A DNA stretch of 10,468 bases, from NCBI GenBank assembly GCA_900549345.1, contig UROC01000066.1, positions 1 to 10,468 on the forward strand. The letters are read 5' to 3'. This DNA comes from an uncultured Collinsella sp. (GTDB lineage Bacteria; Actinomycetota; Coriobacteriia; Coriobacteriales; Coriobacteriaceae). This document shows, piece after piece, positions 1 through 7,519 of this stretch. Made by a program: the position numbers and the translations under genes. Each line of letters opens with the position of its first letter. The first letter of the stretch is position 1. Under the pieces are notes generated by a model. That model searched no databases. It was given only the letters and a program-made list of their open reading frames with translations, and was not told where the DNA came from.

Positions 1-803
1 CGACCAGGCTTGAGGAGCTTGCGGGGGTCAAAGCCCTTGCCCTGCTGATCCTTGCCAGCCTCGATGTACTCGCGGACGCCCTTGGCGAAGACGAGCTGCA
101 GGTCGGTGTTGACGTTGATCTTGGAGATGCCCAGGGAGATGGCCTTCTTGATCTGATCCTCGGGGATGCCGGTGCCACCGTGCAGAACGAGGGGCAGGTC
201 ACCGGTCTGGGCCTTAATCTCGCCCAGACGCTCGAAGGAAAGACCAGCCCAGTCGGCGGGGTACACGCCGTGGATGTTGCCGATGCCGCAGGCGAGGAAG
301 TCGACACCCAGGTCAGCGATCTGCTTGCACTCAGCAGGATCAGCGAGCTCGCCGCTGGAGGTCACGCCGTCCTCGGTGCCGCCGATGCCGCCGACCTCGG
401 CCTCGATGGACATGCCCTTGGAGTGGGCAAGCTCAACGAGCTCCTTGGTGCGGTCGAGGTTAAGCTGGAAGGTCTCCTCGTGAGAGCCGTCATACATGAT
501 GGACGTGAAGCCGGCCTCGATGCACTTGAAGCAGTCCTCGTAAGAACCGTGATCGAGGTGAAGGGCGACGGGAACGGTAACGCCCGTGGCCTCGACGGCA
601 GCCTTGACCATGTCGGCGCAGACCTTGAAACCGCCCATCCACTTAGCGGCACCAGCGGTGCACTGAAGGATCAGCGGAGACTTGGCCTCCTCGGCGGCCT
701 GGAGAATAGCCAGGGTCCACTCGAGGTTGTTGGTGTTGAAGGCACCAAGACCGTACTTGCCGGCCTCGGCCTTCTTGAGCATGTCTGCTGCGTTGACGAG
801 CAT
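1..803 (-). CDS. fba: Class II fructose-bisphosphate aldolase, N-terminal 267 codons (runs off left edge)
   Basis: Zinc-dependent class II aldolase, which cleaves fructose-1,6-bisphosphate to dihydroxyacetone phosphate and glyceraldehyde-3-phosphate in the cytoplasm. I translated the minus strand directly. Visible family motifs are HLDHGS at residues 82-87 (D84 likely catalytic, H85 a metal ligand), EAEVGG at 134-139, NIHGVY at 176-181, LHGGTGIP at 207-214 (H208 metal ligand) and INVNTD at 229-234. The frame is open to base 1 and ends in a FDPRKLLKPG-like segment; compared with the roughly 285-residue Bacillus-type enzyme, about 20 residues are missing beyond the edge. The ATG at 803-801 is preceded by a perfect AGGAGG with 8-nt spacing. 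Codons are strongly biased (CTC, AAG, GCC, ATC), as expected for a highly expressed glycolytic gene. A closely related tagatose-bisphosphate aldolase cannot be fully excluded, but sequence and expression signals favour Fba. Confidence 0.95.
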   Translation of the reverse strand, partial: MLVNAADMLKKAEAGKYGLGAFNTNNLEWTLAILQAAEEAKSPLILQCTAGAAKWMGGFKVCADMVKAAVEATGVTVPVALHLDHGSYEDCFKCIEAGFTSIMYDGSHEETFQLNLDRTKELVELAHSKGMSIEAEVGGIGGTEDGVTSSGELADPAECKQIADLGVDFLACGIGNIHGVYPADWAGLSFERLGEIKAQTGDLPLVLHGGTGIPEDQIKKAISLGISKINVNTDLQLVFAKGVREYIEAGKDQQGKGFDPRKLLKPG

Positions 804-811
804 AAAAGAAA

Positions 812-817
812 CCTCCT
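812..817 (-). promoter_or_regulatory. Shine-Dalgarno site of fba
   Basis: The minus strand reads AGGAGG here, a perfect anti-SD complement 8 nt before the fba ATG. It fixes the start codon and fits very high expression. Confidence 0.9.
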
Positions 818-843
818 GTAAGGTTGCTCCGATAACGCCTGAG

Positions 844-871
844 ATTTTACCACGGCGCACCCGAGCATAAA
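844..871 (-). promoter_or_regulatory. Probable sigma70-type promoter of fba
   Basis: The minus strand carries TAAAAT at 849-844 preceded by TGG, giving an extended -10 (TGnTAtAAT-like, 5/6 in the hexamer). A weak -35, TTTATG, lies at 871-866 with a 16-nt spacer. The implied transcription start is near 837, leaving a leader of about 35 nt. The extended -10 plus consensus SD suits a glycolytic gene. This is a motif match only. Confidence 0.65.
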
Positions 872-873
872 CG

Positions 874-889
874 TTCGTTTGTTCACGAA
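874..889. promoter_or_regulatory. Candidate operator dyad abutting the fba -35
   Basis: TTCGT-N6-ACGAA, a perfect 5-bp inverted repeat, lies immediately upstream of the proposed -35 (866-871). Its position is right for a regulator, but a 5-bp dyad can arise by chance. Confidence 0.25.
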
Positions 890-896
890 TATCGTC

Positions 897-920
897 CAAA
901 CAGACTTTTTTGACCGTTTG
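897..920. promoter_or_regulatory. Candidate operator dyad upstream of fba promoter
   Basis: A 24-bp imperfect dyad: outer arms CAAAC / GTTTG are perfect, the inner arm positions match 2 of 4, and the centre is a T6 run. It is centred about 60 nt upstream of the fba -10. It does not fit the CcpA cre consensus. The A/T-rich centre could also serve as an UP-like or bending element. Confidence 0.25.
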
Positions 921-944
921 CCCTACGAAATCGACCCGTTGGGG

Positions 945-1000
945 AAAAATAGCTTGACGTTTGGACGCTTCTCGTGCTTCAAAAGCCGACTATTAAGCTA
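945..1000 (-). terminator. Possible weak terminator of the MBL-hydrolase gene
   Basis: On the minus strand TAGCTT (1000-995, including the stop codon) can pair with AAGCTA (955-950), followed at once by TTTTT (949-945). The intervening roughly 39 nt contain a small GCTT/AAGC hairpin. The U-tract is good, but the outer stem is only 6 bp and the loop is long, so this is tentative. Confidence 0.3.
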
Positions 1001-1681
1001 AATCTGCATGAAAGGGTTCTGCATGAGCTCGCGTGCCATGGTGGTCGAATCGCCATGACCGGTTAGGCAAACGGTATCGGGCGGGAGAAGCCGGGCGAGC
1101 TTGGAGAGCGAGCGCAGAATCGCCGCCTCGTCTCCTCCAGAAAGATCGGTGCGGCCGTGCCCACCCGGAAACATGGTGTCGCCCACAAAGGCAATGTTCC
1201 CCTGCTCGGTGGCGGCAAACAAGACGATCCCGCCCGGCGTATGCCCTGGCGTCTCGATCACCTGCAGGTAGATATCGCCCACCTTGATAGCATCTCCCTC
1301 GGCGAGCAGGTGCGTCGGCTCCCCGGGGTCAGGCGTCTCAATGCCCCACATAGCTCGCTGTTCCTCGATGTTCGCATGCGGCACCGCCACATCCTTAGCA
1401 CACAGCTCATACTGGCAGCCCTCGCCAACGGTGGTTCGCACGCCTGCAACACCACCAACATGATCGGCATGGCCATGAGTGCATACGGCGCCAAACACGC
1501 GTACGCCGGGATGCTCGGCTCGAATATGCTCCACCAGGCGTTCGCCTTCCCATGCGGGATCGATAATCACGCACTCATTGTCCGAAATAACAGCATAGCT
1601 ATTGGTCTGAATGGGACCGTTTACGAGCGTCTCGATCTCGACCGATCCCTTGGGAGTTAAATCCAAGGACACAGCACTCAT
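998..1681 (-). CDS. Metallo-beta-lactamase-fold hydrolase (glyoxalase II-like)
   Basis: A 227-residue cytoplasmic metallohydrolase of the MBL superfamily, glyoxalase II / YcbL-like branch. The dinuclear metal site is visible in order: THGHADH at 68-74 (HxHxDH motif), H147 in ETPGHTPGG, D168 in GDTMFPGGHGRTDL, and H209 in TGHGDST. The length matches short stand-alone hydrolases of this group rather than full glyoxalase II, which has an added C-terminal helical domain for binding glutathione thioesters; so the substrate is unknown. The ATG at 1681 follows GGAGAGGGAC closely. It lies 84 nt downstream of rel, behind a 12-bp hairpin, so it is either the last gene of the recJ-rel operon or partly uncoupled from it. 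A similar MBL gene often sits near rel in Gram-positives, which supports the placement but does not give a function. Confidence 0.9.
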   Translation of the reverse strand: MSAVSLDLTPKGSVEIETLVNGPIQTNSYAVISDNECVIIDPAWEGERLVEHIRAEHPGVRVFGAVCTHGHADHVGGVAGVRTTVGEGCQYELCAKDVAVPHANIEEQRAMWGIETPDPGEPTHLLAEGDAIKVGDIYLQVIETPGHTPGGIVLFAATEQGNIAFVGDTMFPGGHGRTDLSGGDEAAILRSLSKLARLLPPDTVCLTGHGDSTTMARELMQNPFMQI

Positions 1682-1701
1682 GTCCCTCTCCTCTCTATAG
1701 A

Positions 1702-1729
1702 ACTCGAGGCATCAAACGATGCCTCGAGT
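1702..1729. terminator. 12-bp perfect hairpin between rel and the MBL gene (terminator or attenuator)
   Basis: ACTCGAGGCATC (1702-1713) and GATGCCTCGAGT (1718-1729) are perfect inverted repeats with a 4-nt loop. On the minus strand it follows the rel stop by 36 nt and ends 20 nt before the MBL start, just ahead of its ribosome site. The U-tract is poor (TTCTATAG), so it may be a tail-less terminator, an attenuator, a processing site or a protein-binding dyad. Confidence 0.6.
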
Positions 1730-1765
1730 GTAGCGAATATCGATAATGTGACACGTTCGTCGCGA

Positions 1766-4126
1766 CTAAACGCGGCGCTTAAGCTGGGCTCCACCCTCAC
1801 CGGGCATCAGGCGGCGCGCGTCGTAGACCGAGTCAACGCTGCTGATGGAGGCCAGCAGCGGATCCAGACCACTCGCGTCCGAGATCTCGACCATAAAGCG
1901 CAGGGTTGCAATACCCTCGCGGTTGGTCGACGTGGCGGCAGAAAGGATATTGCCGCCCGCATCGCCAATGGCAATGGTGACATCCTTGAGCAGGCCCATG
2001 CGGTCCAGGCACTCGACCACGATCTCGACCTGGAAGAGGGTGTCGGCAGCGCCGTCCCACTCCACTTCGATCATGCGCTCGGGATGCTCCATAAGACCCT
2101 TGACGTTGGGACAGTTGGCGCGATGCACCGAAACGCCACGACCGCGCGTGATGAAGCCGACGATGTCGTCGCCCGTCACGGGGTTGCAGCAATGAGCCAG
2201 ACGGACCAGTAGGCCGCTGTTGCTCTCGCCCTTGACGATAATGCCGTTACTGGCGCTCTTGCCGCGCTTTTGCGGCTTGCGGTTGGAGCCGCGAGCAGGC
2301 TGCTTCACGACCTCGGCGATAGCCTCGGCCTTGGTGAGCTGTTCCTCGGGCTTGGGGTCCAAGATTTGCTCGACCTTATTGCCCACAGCGCGCGGGGCAA
2401 CCTTGCCGGCGCCGACGGCGGCAAACAGGTCCTCGAGCTGCTTGAAGTTAAACTGCTCCGCCACGGCGTTGAGCGCACGCGTCGAACGCGGCGTAGAAAT
2501 GCCATAGCCACGCTTACGCAGGTCCTTAGCCAGCATATCGCGACCAGCAGCAGCGTCGTCGTCCTTGGTCGCAGCGGCAAAATAGCGGCGGATCTTTGAC
2601 TTGGCGGAAGGTGTCTTAACGATCTTGAGCCAATCACGCGACGGCTTGGAACTCTTGTTAGTCAGAATCTCGACACGGTCACCCGTCTTAATCTCGTGCG
2701 TGAGCGGAGCCACCGCACCGTTGATTTTGGCGCCGACGCAATGGTTTCCCACCTCGGTGTGAACGGCGTAGGCAAAGTCGAGCGGCGTGGAGCCGGCACG
2801 AAGCGCCATGACCTCGCCCTTGGGCGTAAAGACAAAGATCTCCTGATCGAAGAGGTCGACCTTCAGCGAATGCAGGTATTCCTTGGCATCGGTGATCTCG
2901 TCGGAAGCCGCCCAATCGAGCGAATGCTTGAGCCAGTTGATCTGGTCGTCCAAACGTTGAGCGTCATTGGTCTTGGAAGCAGACGATCCGCCCGACTTCT
3001 TATATAGCCAGTGGGCGGCAATGCCGTACTCGGCCTGCTCATGCATCTCATAGGTTCGAATCTGAATCTCGAGCGGGCGAGCCGTGGGGCCGATGACCGT
3101 CGTGTGGAGCGACTGGTAGTTATTGACCTTGGGCATGGCGATATAGTCTTTAAAGCGGCCGGGCATGGGGTGCCACAGCGTGTGCACCGCGCCGAGCGTG
3201 GAGTAGCAATCGCGCACCGAATGCGTGATGACGCGCAGTGCCACCAGGTCGTAGATCTCGGAGAATTCCTTGCCCTTGCGCTTCATCTTTTGGTAGATGG
3301 ACCAATAGTGCTTGGAACGGCCGTTGATCTGGAAGTCTTCCAGGCCAATGCGGTTGAGCTCGTCGGTGAGCGTCTTGATGGTCTCGGCCAGATAGCGCTC
3401 ACGGACCTCGCGCGACTCCGCCACCATGCGTGCGATGCGCTGGTAGGCATCGGGCTCCAGGTAGAAGAAGGACAGGTCCTCGAGCTCCCATTTAATGGAG
3501 CTCATGCCCAGACGGTCGGCCAGGGGCGCATACACGTCCATGGTCTCGCGAGCCTTAAACAGGCGACGGTCCTCACGCAGGGCCGCAAGGGTGCGCATGT
3601 TGTGCAGACGGTCGGCAAGCTTAACGATGATGACGCGGATGTCCTTGGACATGGCGAGGAACATCTTTCGCAGCGTGAGCGCCTGTTTCTCGTCCATACT
3701 GTCGACTTCGATGTTGGTGAGCTTGGTCACGCCATCGACGAGCTCGGCCACCGTATCGCCAAACAGGCCGGAAACATCGGCAAGCGAGGTCTCGGTATCC
3801 TCGACGGTATCGTGCAGCAGCGCGGCGCACACTACATCGCAGTCCATCTTGAGATCGGCCAAAATGATGGCCACCTCGACGGGATGGTTGATGTACATCT
3901 CACCCGAGCGGCGCTTTTGGTTGCAGTGCTTCTCGGCAGCAAAGCAATAGGCCTGCTCCACCTTAGAAAAGTCGTCCTCATTCATATATTTGAGGCACAG
4001 GCGCTCCAGTTTGTCGTAGCTGTCCGCCATAATCTCGGGCGGCAGCTCATCGGCATGCTTATAGTGCTCCATCTCCGAGAACGGCTGGAGGGTGGAATCA
4101 TGGGCGGTACGGGCTGCGGCATCCAT
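1766..4126 (-). CDS. rel: Bifunctional (p)ppGpp synthetase/hydrolase, Rel/SpoT family
   Basis: A 786-residue long RelA-SpoT homolog that makes and degrades the alarmone (p)ppGpp in the stringent response, on or near ribosomes. Domains in order: HD hydrolase (about 55-200) with H81, HDTVEDT at 105-111 and KLADRLHNMRTL at 169-180, all intact; synthetase (about 240-375) with RFKD at 324-327, YQSLHTTV at 337-344 and EIQIRT at 353-358; TGS (about 427-490); helical region; zinc-finger segment with HCC at 645-647 and C672; C-terminal ACT domain (about 697-775). The RFKD form of the RxKD loop and the intact HD motif are typical of bifunctional Rel rather than synthetase-only RelA (ExDD). Length is slightly above the 734 residues of B. 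subtilis Rel. The ATG at 4126 follows AAGGGGAC, 15 nt after the recJ stop, so the two are cotranscribed. Confidence 0.96.
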   Translation of the reverse strand: MDAAARTAHDSTLQPFSEMEHYKHADELPPEIMADSYDKLERLCLKYMNEDDFSKVEQAYCFAAEKHCNQKRRSGEMYINHPVEVAIILADLKMDCDVVCAALLHDTVEDTETSLADVSGLFGDTVAELVDGVTKLTNIEVDSMDEKQALTLRKMFLAMSKDIRVIIVKLADRLHNMRTLAALREDRRLFKARETMDVYAPLADRLGMSSIKWELEDLSFFYLEPDAYQRIARMVAESREVRERYLAETIKTLTDELNRIGLEDFQINGRSKHYWSIYQKMKRKGKEFSEIYDLVALRVITHSVRDCYSTLGAVHTLWHPMPGRFKDYIAMPKVNNYQSLHTTVIGPTARPLEIQIRTYEMHEQAEYGIAAHWLYKKSGGSSASKTNDAQRLDDQINWLKHSLDWAASDEITDAKEYLHSLKVDLFDQEIFVFTPKGEVMALRAGSTPLDFAYAVHTEVGNHCVGAKINGAVAPLTHEIKTGDRVEILTNKSSKPSRDWLKIVKTPSAKSKIRRYFAAATKDDDAAAGRDMLAKDLRKRGYGISTPRSTRALNAVAEQFNFKQLEDLFAAVGAGKVAPRAVGNKVEQILDPKPEEQLTKAEAIAEVVKQPARGSNRKPQKRGKSASNGIIVKGESNSGLLVRLAHCCNPVTGDDIVGFITRGRGVSVHRANCPNVKGLMEHPERMIEVEWDGAADTLFQVEIVVECLDRMGLLKDVTIAIGDAGGNILSAATSTNREGIATLRFMVEISDASGLDPLLASISSVDSVYDARRLMPGEGGAQLKRRV

Positions 4127-4141
4127 CGAGGTCCCCTTCCC

Positions 4142-7100
4142 CTAGGCCCGCGGTACGATCGGGCGGTTAACTTTGGCTAGCATATCAGAAGCGCACGAAT
4201 CGAGCGCCCAACTCCGGAAAGCCGAGAACTCCATGCGCGAGCGCAAGCCCTCCAAATAGCGAATTGACCTGCTCAATTGCACACGGCCGGGGTTTTCGGC
4301 CATCGCGATGCGACGGGTGTCGTCAAACCCCGAAACGCGACAGAAACCAAGCTCTTCGAAGATTCCCAGGCCACTTTCCACCGAGCGCTCGTCGACCGGC
4401 GTGCGAGCATCGATGGCAAGGCACATCTGCGCGATGTCGATATCGCTTGCGCAGAATGAATCATCCCCGGTCTTACCGCGGTTGGAGCGCCACATGGTCT
4501 GCAACGCACGATAGAGTGTGACGAGTTCGTCGCGCTCGGGTGCGTAGCAGTCGAGCAGGCGCTCGTTGATGCGGGCGTCGCGCGACGAATAGAGCAGGTG
4601 GATCACGGCGGGCTGTCCGTCACGACCGGCACGCCCGCTCATCTGGTTGAACTCAATGGCGCCAAACGGCATGTGGTACAGCACGACATGGCGGATATCG
4701 GGCAGATTGACACCCTCGCCAAAGGCAGAGGTCGAGACGATGCAGCTGAGGCTTCCGTCTCGGAATGCTTCCTCCACGCGGCGGCGATCGGAGCGCGCAA
4801 GCCCCGCGTTATAGAACGCGATATGGGTTGCGCAATCGGGCACACGCTTGCGCAACGTCTTGGCGAGCGCCACGGACTGGTCGCGCGAATTGACGTAAAT
4901 GACGGTCTTCTCCCCCGTCGCCACGATCGACACCAAACGGTTCTCGCGGCTCGCAAGGTCGCGGTCGTCCTCGAGCTGCAGGTTCTCGCGCACCGTCTCG
5001 TCGACCACCGTGCGAGTAATCGGCAGCATGCGGGCAAGCTCGGCCACGACCGGAGCCGTCGCGGTGGCCGTCGCAGCCATAACAACCGGGTCGCCCAGGG
5101 CTTTGAGGATATCGGGCATGTCGAGATAGGCGCTGCGGTCGCCGCCCTTGGCAAGGCCGGCGTGGTGCGCCTCATCGATAACGACAAAGCCGATGCGGCC
5201 CGAACGCGCGAAGCGGTCACGGTGGATAGATAGGAACTCGGGCGTCGTGAGCACGATACCGGTGCGGCCCGAAGCTAGGCCGGCGAACACATCATCGCGT
5301 GCGGCCTCCACGGTCTCGCCGGTCAGCACGCCAACGCCAATGCCAAGCGCTGCCATCGTCGACGAGAGGTGATAGGCCTGGTCGGCAACGAGCGCGCGCA
5401 GCGGATAGACAAAGATGCTCGCACGTCCGCGAAGGACAGCCTCGCGCACAGCATGTACATGGAAGATGAGAGACTTGCCGCGGCCCGTTCCCATAACGGC
5501 CAAGACGCTCTGGTGGTCGGCCAAGGCATCGAGCGCCTCAACCTGCGCGCGGTGCGGCTGGTTCGATCCGATAAAGCTATGGATAAGCGAGCGCGTGAGC
5601 TCGGTATAGGAAAGCTGGGCGAGCGTCTCGCGCTTACGCGACTCCAGGCGCAGGCCGGAATCCGCCGGCTGCACGCCACGACGAAGCTCGCATGCCGGAT
5701 CATCGACGCTGGGCAGCGTGGTATCGCGAACCAGAACATCCTTGATCATGAGCTTGGGCTTCACACGCCCCTGCCAATGCTCGGCAACGGCCTCGAACAC
5801 CAAGTCGACAGCGCTATCGCAGTTGATGAGCTTATCGATTTGCGGCACGCGGAACATAATGGCCGGCACACTCGCGGCGCCATCGGTCGCCACAAAGCGC
5901 ATGTGCTCGCCGGTTTTGCCCACCACGGCGCGGTCGCACATCGTCACGCCCTCGGCAGCCAGCAGCGGCACCTTGTTGCCCTGGCCAAACGGCTCAAGAC
6001 GGGAGATCTGCTCGATGGTCTCGATATTCAGCTCGGAAAGGTCGACGGTGGCGGCGACCTCGTCGGTGTCTTCAAAGTCCTCGGCGGAAAGCTCCGATAG
6101 CACGGCGGAAAGGCGGCGGCGGAACTCATCGAGCTTGGATGCCTCGATGGTCACACCCACCGCACCGGCATGTCCGCCGCGACGAATCAGCAGGTCGGAA
6201 CAACGCTCGACGGCGTCAAACAGGTTAACTTTGCCCACCGAGCGACCAGAGCCGCGCGCGATACCGTCCTCGATCGAGAACAGCAGCGCCGGCACGTGAT
6301 AGCGATTGGTCAAGCGGCTCGCCACGATGCCTTTGACGCCCTCGTGCCAGCCCTCGCCGCCCACGACGATTGCGCGCCCGCCGTCATAAGTCTCCTCGAC
6401 CTTCGCCATGGCATCGCGCGTGAGCTCCGCCTCGATCTCACGGCGTTGGCGATTGATTTCCTCGAGCTCGGCTGCCAGTGCACTTGCTTCGATAGGATCA
6501 CGGGCAAGCAGCAGGTCGAGCGCCAGCTTGGGATCAGCCATGCGGCCGGCAGCATTCAGACGAGGGATGAGCGAAAACGACAGGCCGTCGGCCGTAATGG
6601 TAGAAAGGTCGGCCTTGGCAAGTGCGGCAAGCGCGATATAGCCGGGACGGGCCGTCACGCGCATCTGCTGGATGCCCTCGGCGACCAGTGCGCGATTCTC
6701 GGGCGTGAGCGGCATCATGTCGGACACGGTGCCCAGCGCCGCGACCTCGATCAGCGAACGCCAATACGACGGCTTGCCCAAACGCTCGCCCAGGACCTGC
6801 ACCAGCTTGAGTGCCACGCCGGCACCGGCAAGCTCGCGCGAGGGGCCCTCGTCCTCGAGCTTGGGGTCGGTCAGGGGCACGCCCTGCGGCACCTGGTCGG
6901 AGGGCTCGTGATGGTCCGTGACCACCAAATCGATCCCCAGGCTCTCCAGATAGGAGACTTCTTCCTTGGCGGCAATACCGTTATCGACGGTCACGATCAG
7001 CTGAGGGCGAGCGAGCTCGTTAACGCGGTCGAGCGCCGCGCGCGAAAGACCGTAGCCCTCGTCAAAGCGATGCGGAATAAACGGCGTGACATCGGCGCCA

Positions 7101-7429
7101 AACGTGCGCAGTGCCTCGGTCAACAGGCAGGTCGACGTAATACCGTCAACGTCAAAATCGCCAAAGACCGCAATGTGCTCGTGGTTGCAAATAGCACGCT
7201 CGACGCGGTCGGCAACGACCGACATGCCCGGGATAATGAGTGGGTCGGCCCAGTCGCGATCGAGCGAAGGCGTCAAAAACAGCTGACCTTCTTCGATGGA
7301 TGTAATGCCGTGCGCGACCATAATACGCGCCACCAGCCCGGGAATGCCCAGGCCAGCCGAAAGCTCCTTTTCGAGCTCGGGGTTTTGCTGAGCGACCGCC
7401 CAGCGATGCGTCGTCTTAAGCGATGACAT
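4142..7429 (-). CDS. recJ: RecJ single-strand exonuclease fused to a C-terminal RecQ-like helicase
   Basis: A 1095-residue fusion. Residues 1 to about 575 are RecJ, a 5'-3' ssDNA exonuclease: DFDVDG at 91-96, VDNGI at 148-152, TDHHE at 171-175, GTVSDMMPL at 233-241, SGRS at 394-397, DHHA1 motif RGGHAGAVG at 417-425, then an OB-like domain (about 460-570). Residues about 605-950 are a superfamily 2 helicase of RecQ type: Walker A MGTGRGKS at 646-653, PLRAL at 676-680, IDEAHH at 751-756, ATATAT at 786-791, STSAFGEGVNLPD at 899-911, SGRAGRDG at 931-938. No four-cysteine RQC zinc site follows; the last 145 residues are unassigned. In E. coli separate RecQ and RecJ cooperate in RecF-pathway resection. 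The ATG at 7429 is chosen over an in-frame GTG at 7474 because GGGGGTG lies 7 nt upstream and the product then begins like other RecJ proteins (HRWAV near residue 10). The frame is open throughout, so the fusion is not a broken junction. Confidence 0.93.
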   Translation of the reverse strand: MSSLKTTHRWAVAQQNPELEKELSAGLGIPGLVARIMVAHGITSIEEGQLFLTPSLDRDWADPLIIPGMSVVADRVERAICNHEHIAVFGDFDVDGITSTCLLTEALRTFGADVTPFIPHRFDEGYGLSRAALDRVNELARPQLIVTVDNGIAAKEEVSYLESLGIDLVVTDHHEPSDQVPQGVPLTDPKLEDEGPSRELAGAGVALKLVQVLGERLGKPSYWRSLIEVAALGTVSDMMPLTPENRALVAEGIQQMRVTARPGYIALAALAKADLSTITADGLSFSLIPRLNAAGRMADPKLALDLLLARDPIEASALAAELEEINRQRREIEAELTRDAMAKVEETYDGGRAIVVGGEGWHEGVKGIVASRLTNRYHVPALLFSIEDGIARGSGRSVGKVNLFDAVERCSDLLIRRGGHAGAVGVTIEASKLDEFRRRLSAVLSELSAEDFEDTDEVAATVDLSELNIETIEQISRLEPFGQGNKVPLLAAEGVTMCDRAVVGKTGEHMRFVATDGAASVPAIMFRVPQIDKLINCDSAVDLVFEAVAEHWQGRVKPKLMIKDVLVRDTTLPSVDDPACELRRGVQPADSGLRLESRKRETLAQLSYTELTRSLIHSFIGSNQPHRAQVEALDALADHQSVLAVMGTGRGKSLIFHVHAVREAVLRGRASIFVYPLRALVADQAYHLSSTMAALGIGVGVLTGETVEAARDDVFAGLASGRTGIVLTTPEFLSIHRDRFARSGRIGFVVIDEAHHAGLAKGGDRSAYLDMPDILKALGDPVVMAATATATAPVVAELARMLPITRTVVDETVRENLQLEDDRDLASRENRLVSIVATGEKTVIYVNSRDQSVALAKTLRKRVPDCATHIAFYNAGLARSDRRRVEEAFRDGSLSCIVSTSAFGEGVNLPDIRHVVLYHMPFGAIEFNQMSGRAGRDGQPAVIHLLYSSRDARINERLLDCYAPERDELVTLYRALQTMWRSNRGKTGDDSFCASDIDIAQMCLAIDARTPVDERSVESGLGIFEELGFCRVSGFDDTRRIAMAENPGRVQLSRSIRYLEGLRSRMEFSAFRSWALDSCASDMLAKVNRPIVPRA

Positions 7430-7481
7430 AGGCGCCCACCCCCGATAGGGGCAGGTCGCCGCGATACCTCTCACGGTTCAT
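7416..7481 (-). CDS. Possible 21-residue upstream ORF/leader peptide overlapping the recJ start
   Basis: ATG at 7481-7479 is preceded by AGAGGA with 9-nt spacing. It opens a 21-codon frame (MNRERYRGDLPLSGVGAYVIA) ending in TAA at 7418-7416, 14 nt inside recJ in a different frame. It could couple translation to recJ, act as a regulatory leader peptide, or be chance. Its SD is at least as good as that of recJ itself. No known leader-peptide signature (codon runs, known arrest motif) is visible. Only the sequence arrangement supports it. Confidence 0.3.
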   Translation of the reverse strand: MNRERYRGDLPLSGVGAYVIA

Positions 7482-7501
7482 AGCGATGAGTCCTCTGTGT
7501 A

Positions 7502-7519
7502 TGCCCGCTTCGGCAGGCA
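7502..7519 (-). promoter_or_regulatory. Hairpin in the recJ-rel mRNA leader
   Basis: As minus-strand RNA, UGCCUGC-CGAA-GCGGGCA forms a 7-bp stem (one U-G wobble) with a tetraloop. It lies between the proposed promoter and the AGAGGA site. There is no U-tract after it, so it is more likely a leader structure or stabilising hairpin than a terminator. Confidence 0.45.

Noticed and set aside
180..821. 213-codon plus-strand frame opposite fba
   Set aside because: The aldolase on the minus strand has every catalytic motif; the plus frame even crosses the fba ribosome site, so it is a shadow.
3011..4180. 389-codon open frame on the plus strand, opposite rel
   Set aside because: Same GC3 artefact: rel is complete and motif-rich on the other strand, and the antisense product is an unfamiliar His/Val/Gly-rich sequence.
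6170..7426. 418-codon open frame on the plus strand, opposite recJ
   Set aside because: It lies antisense to the exonuclease domain, whose motifs are all intact. The product has no recognisable motif and a composition typical of the complement of GC3-rich coding sequence.
7430..7474. GTG at 7474 as the recJ start, adding 15 residues
   Set aside because: Its spacing to the AGAGGA site is too long (about 16 nt), while the ATG at 7429 has its own SD and gives a RecJ-like N-terminus.
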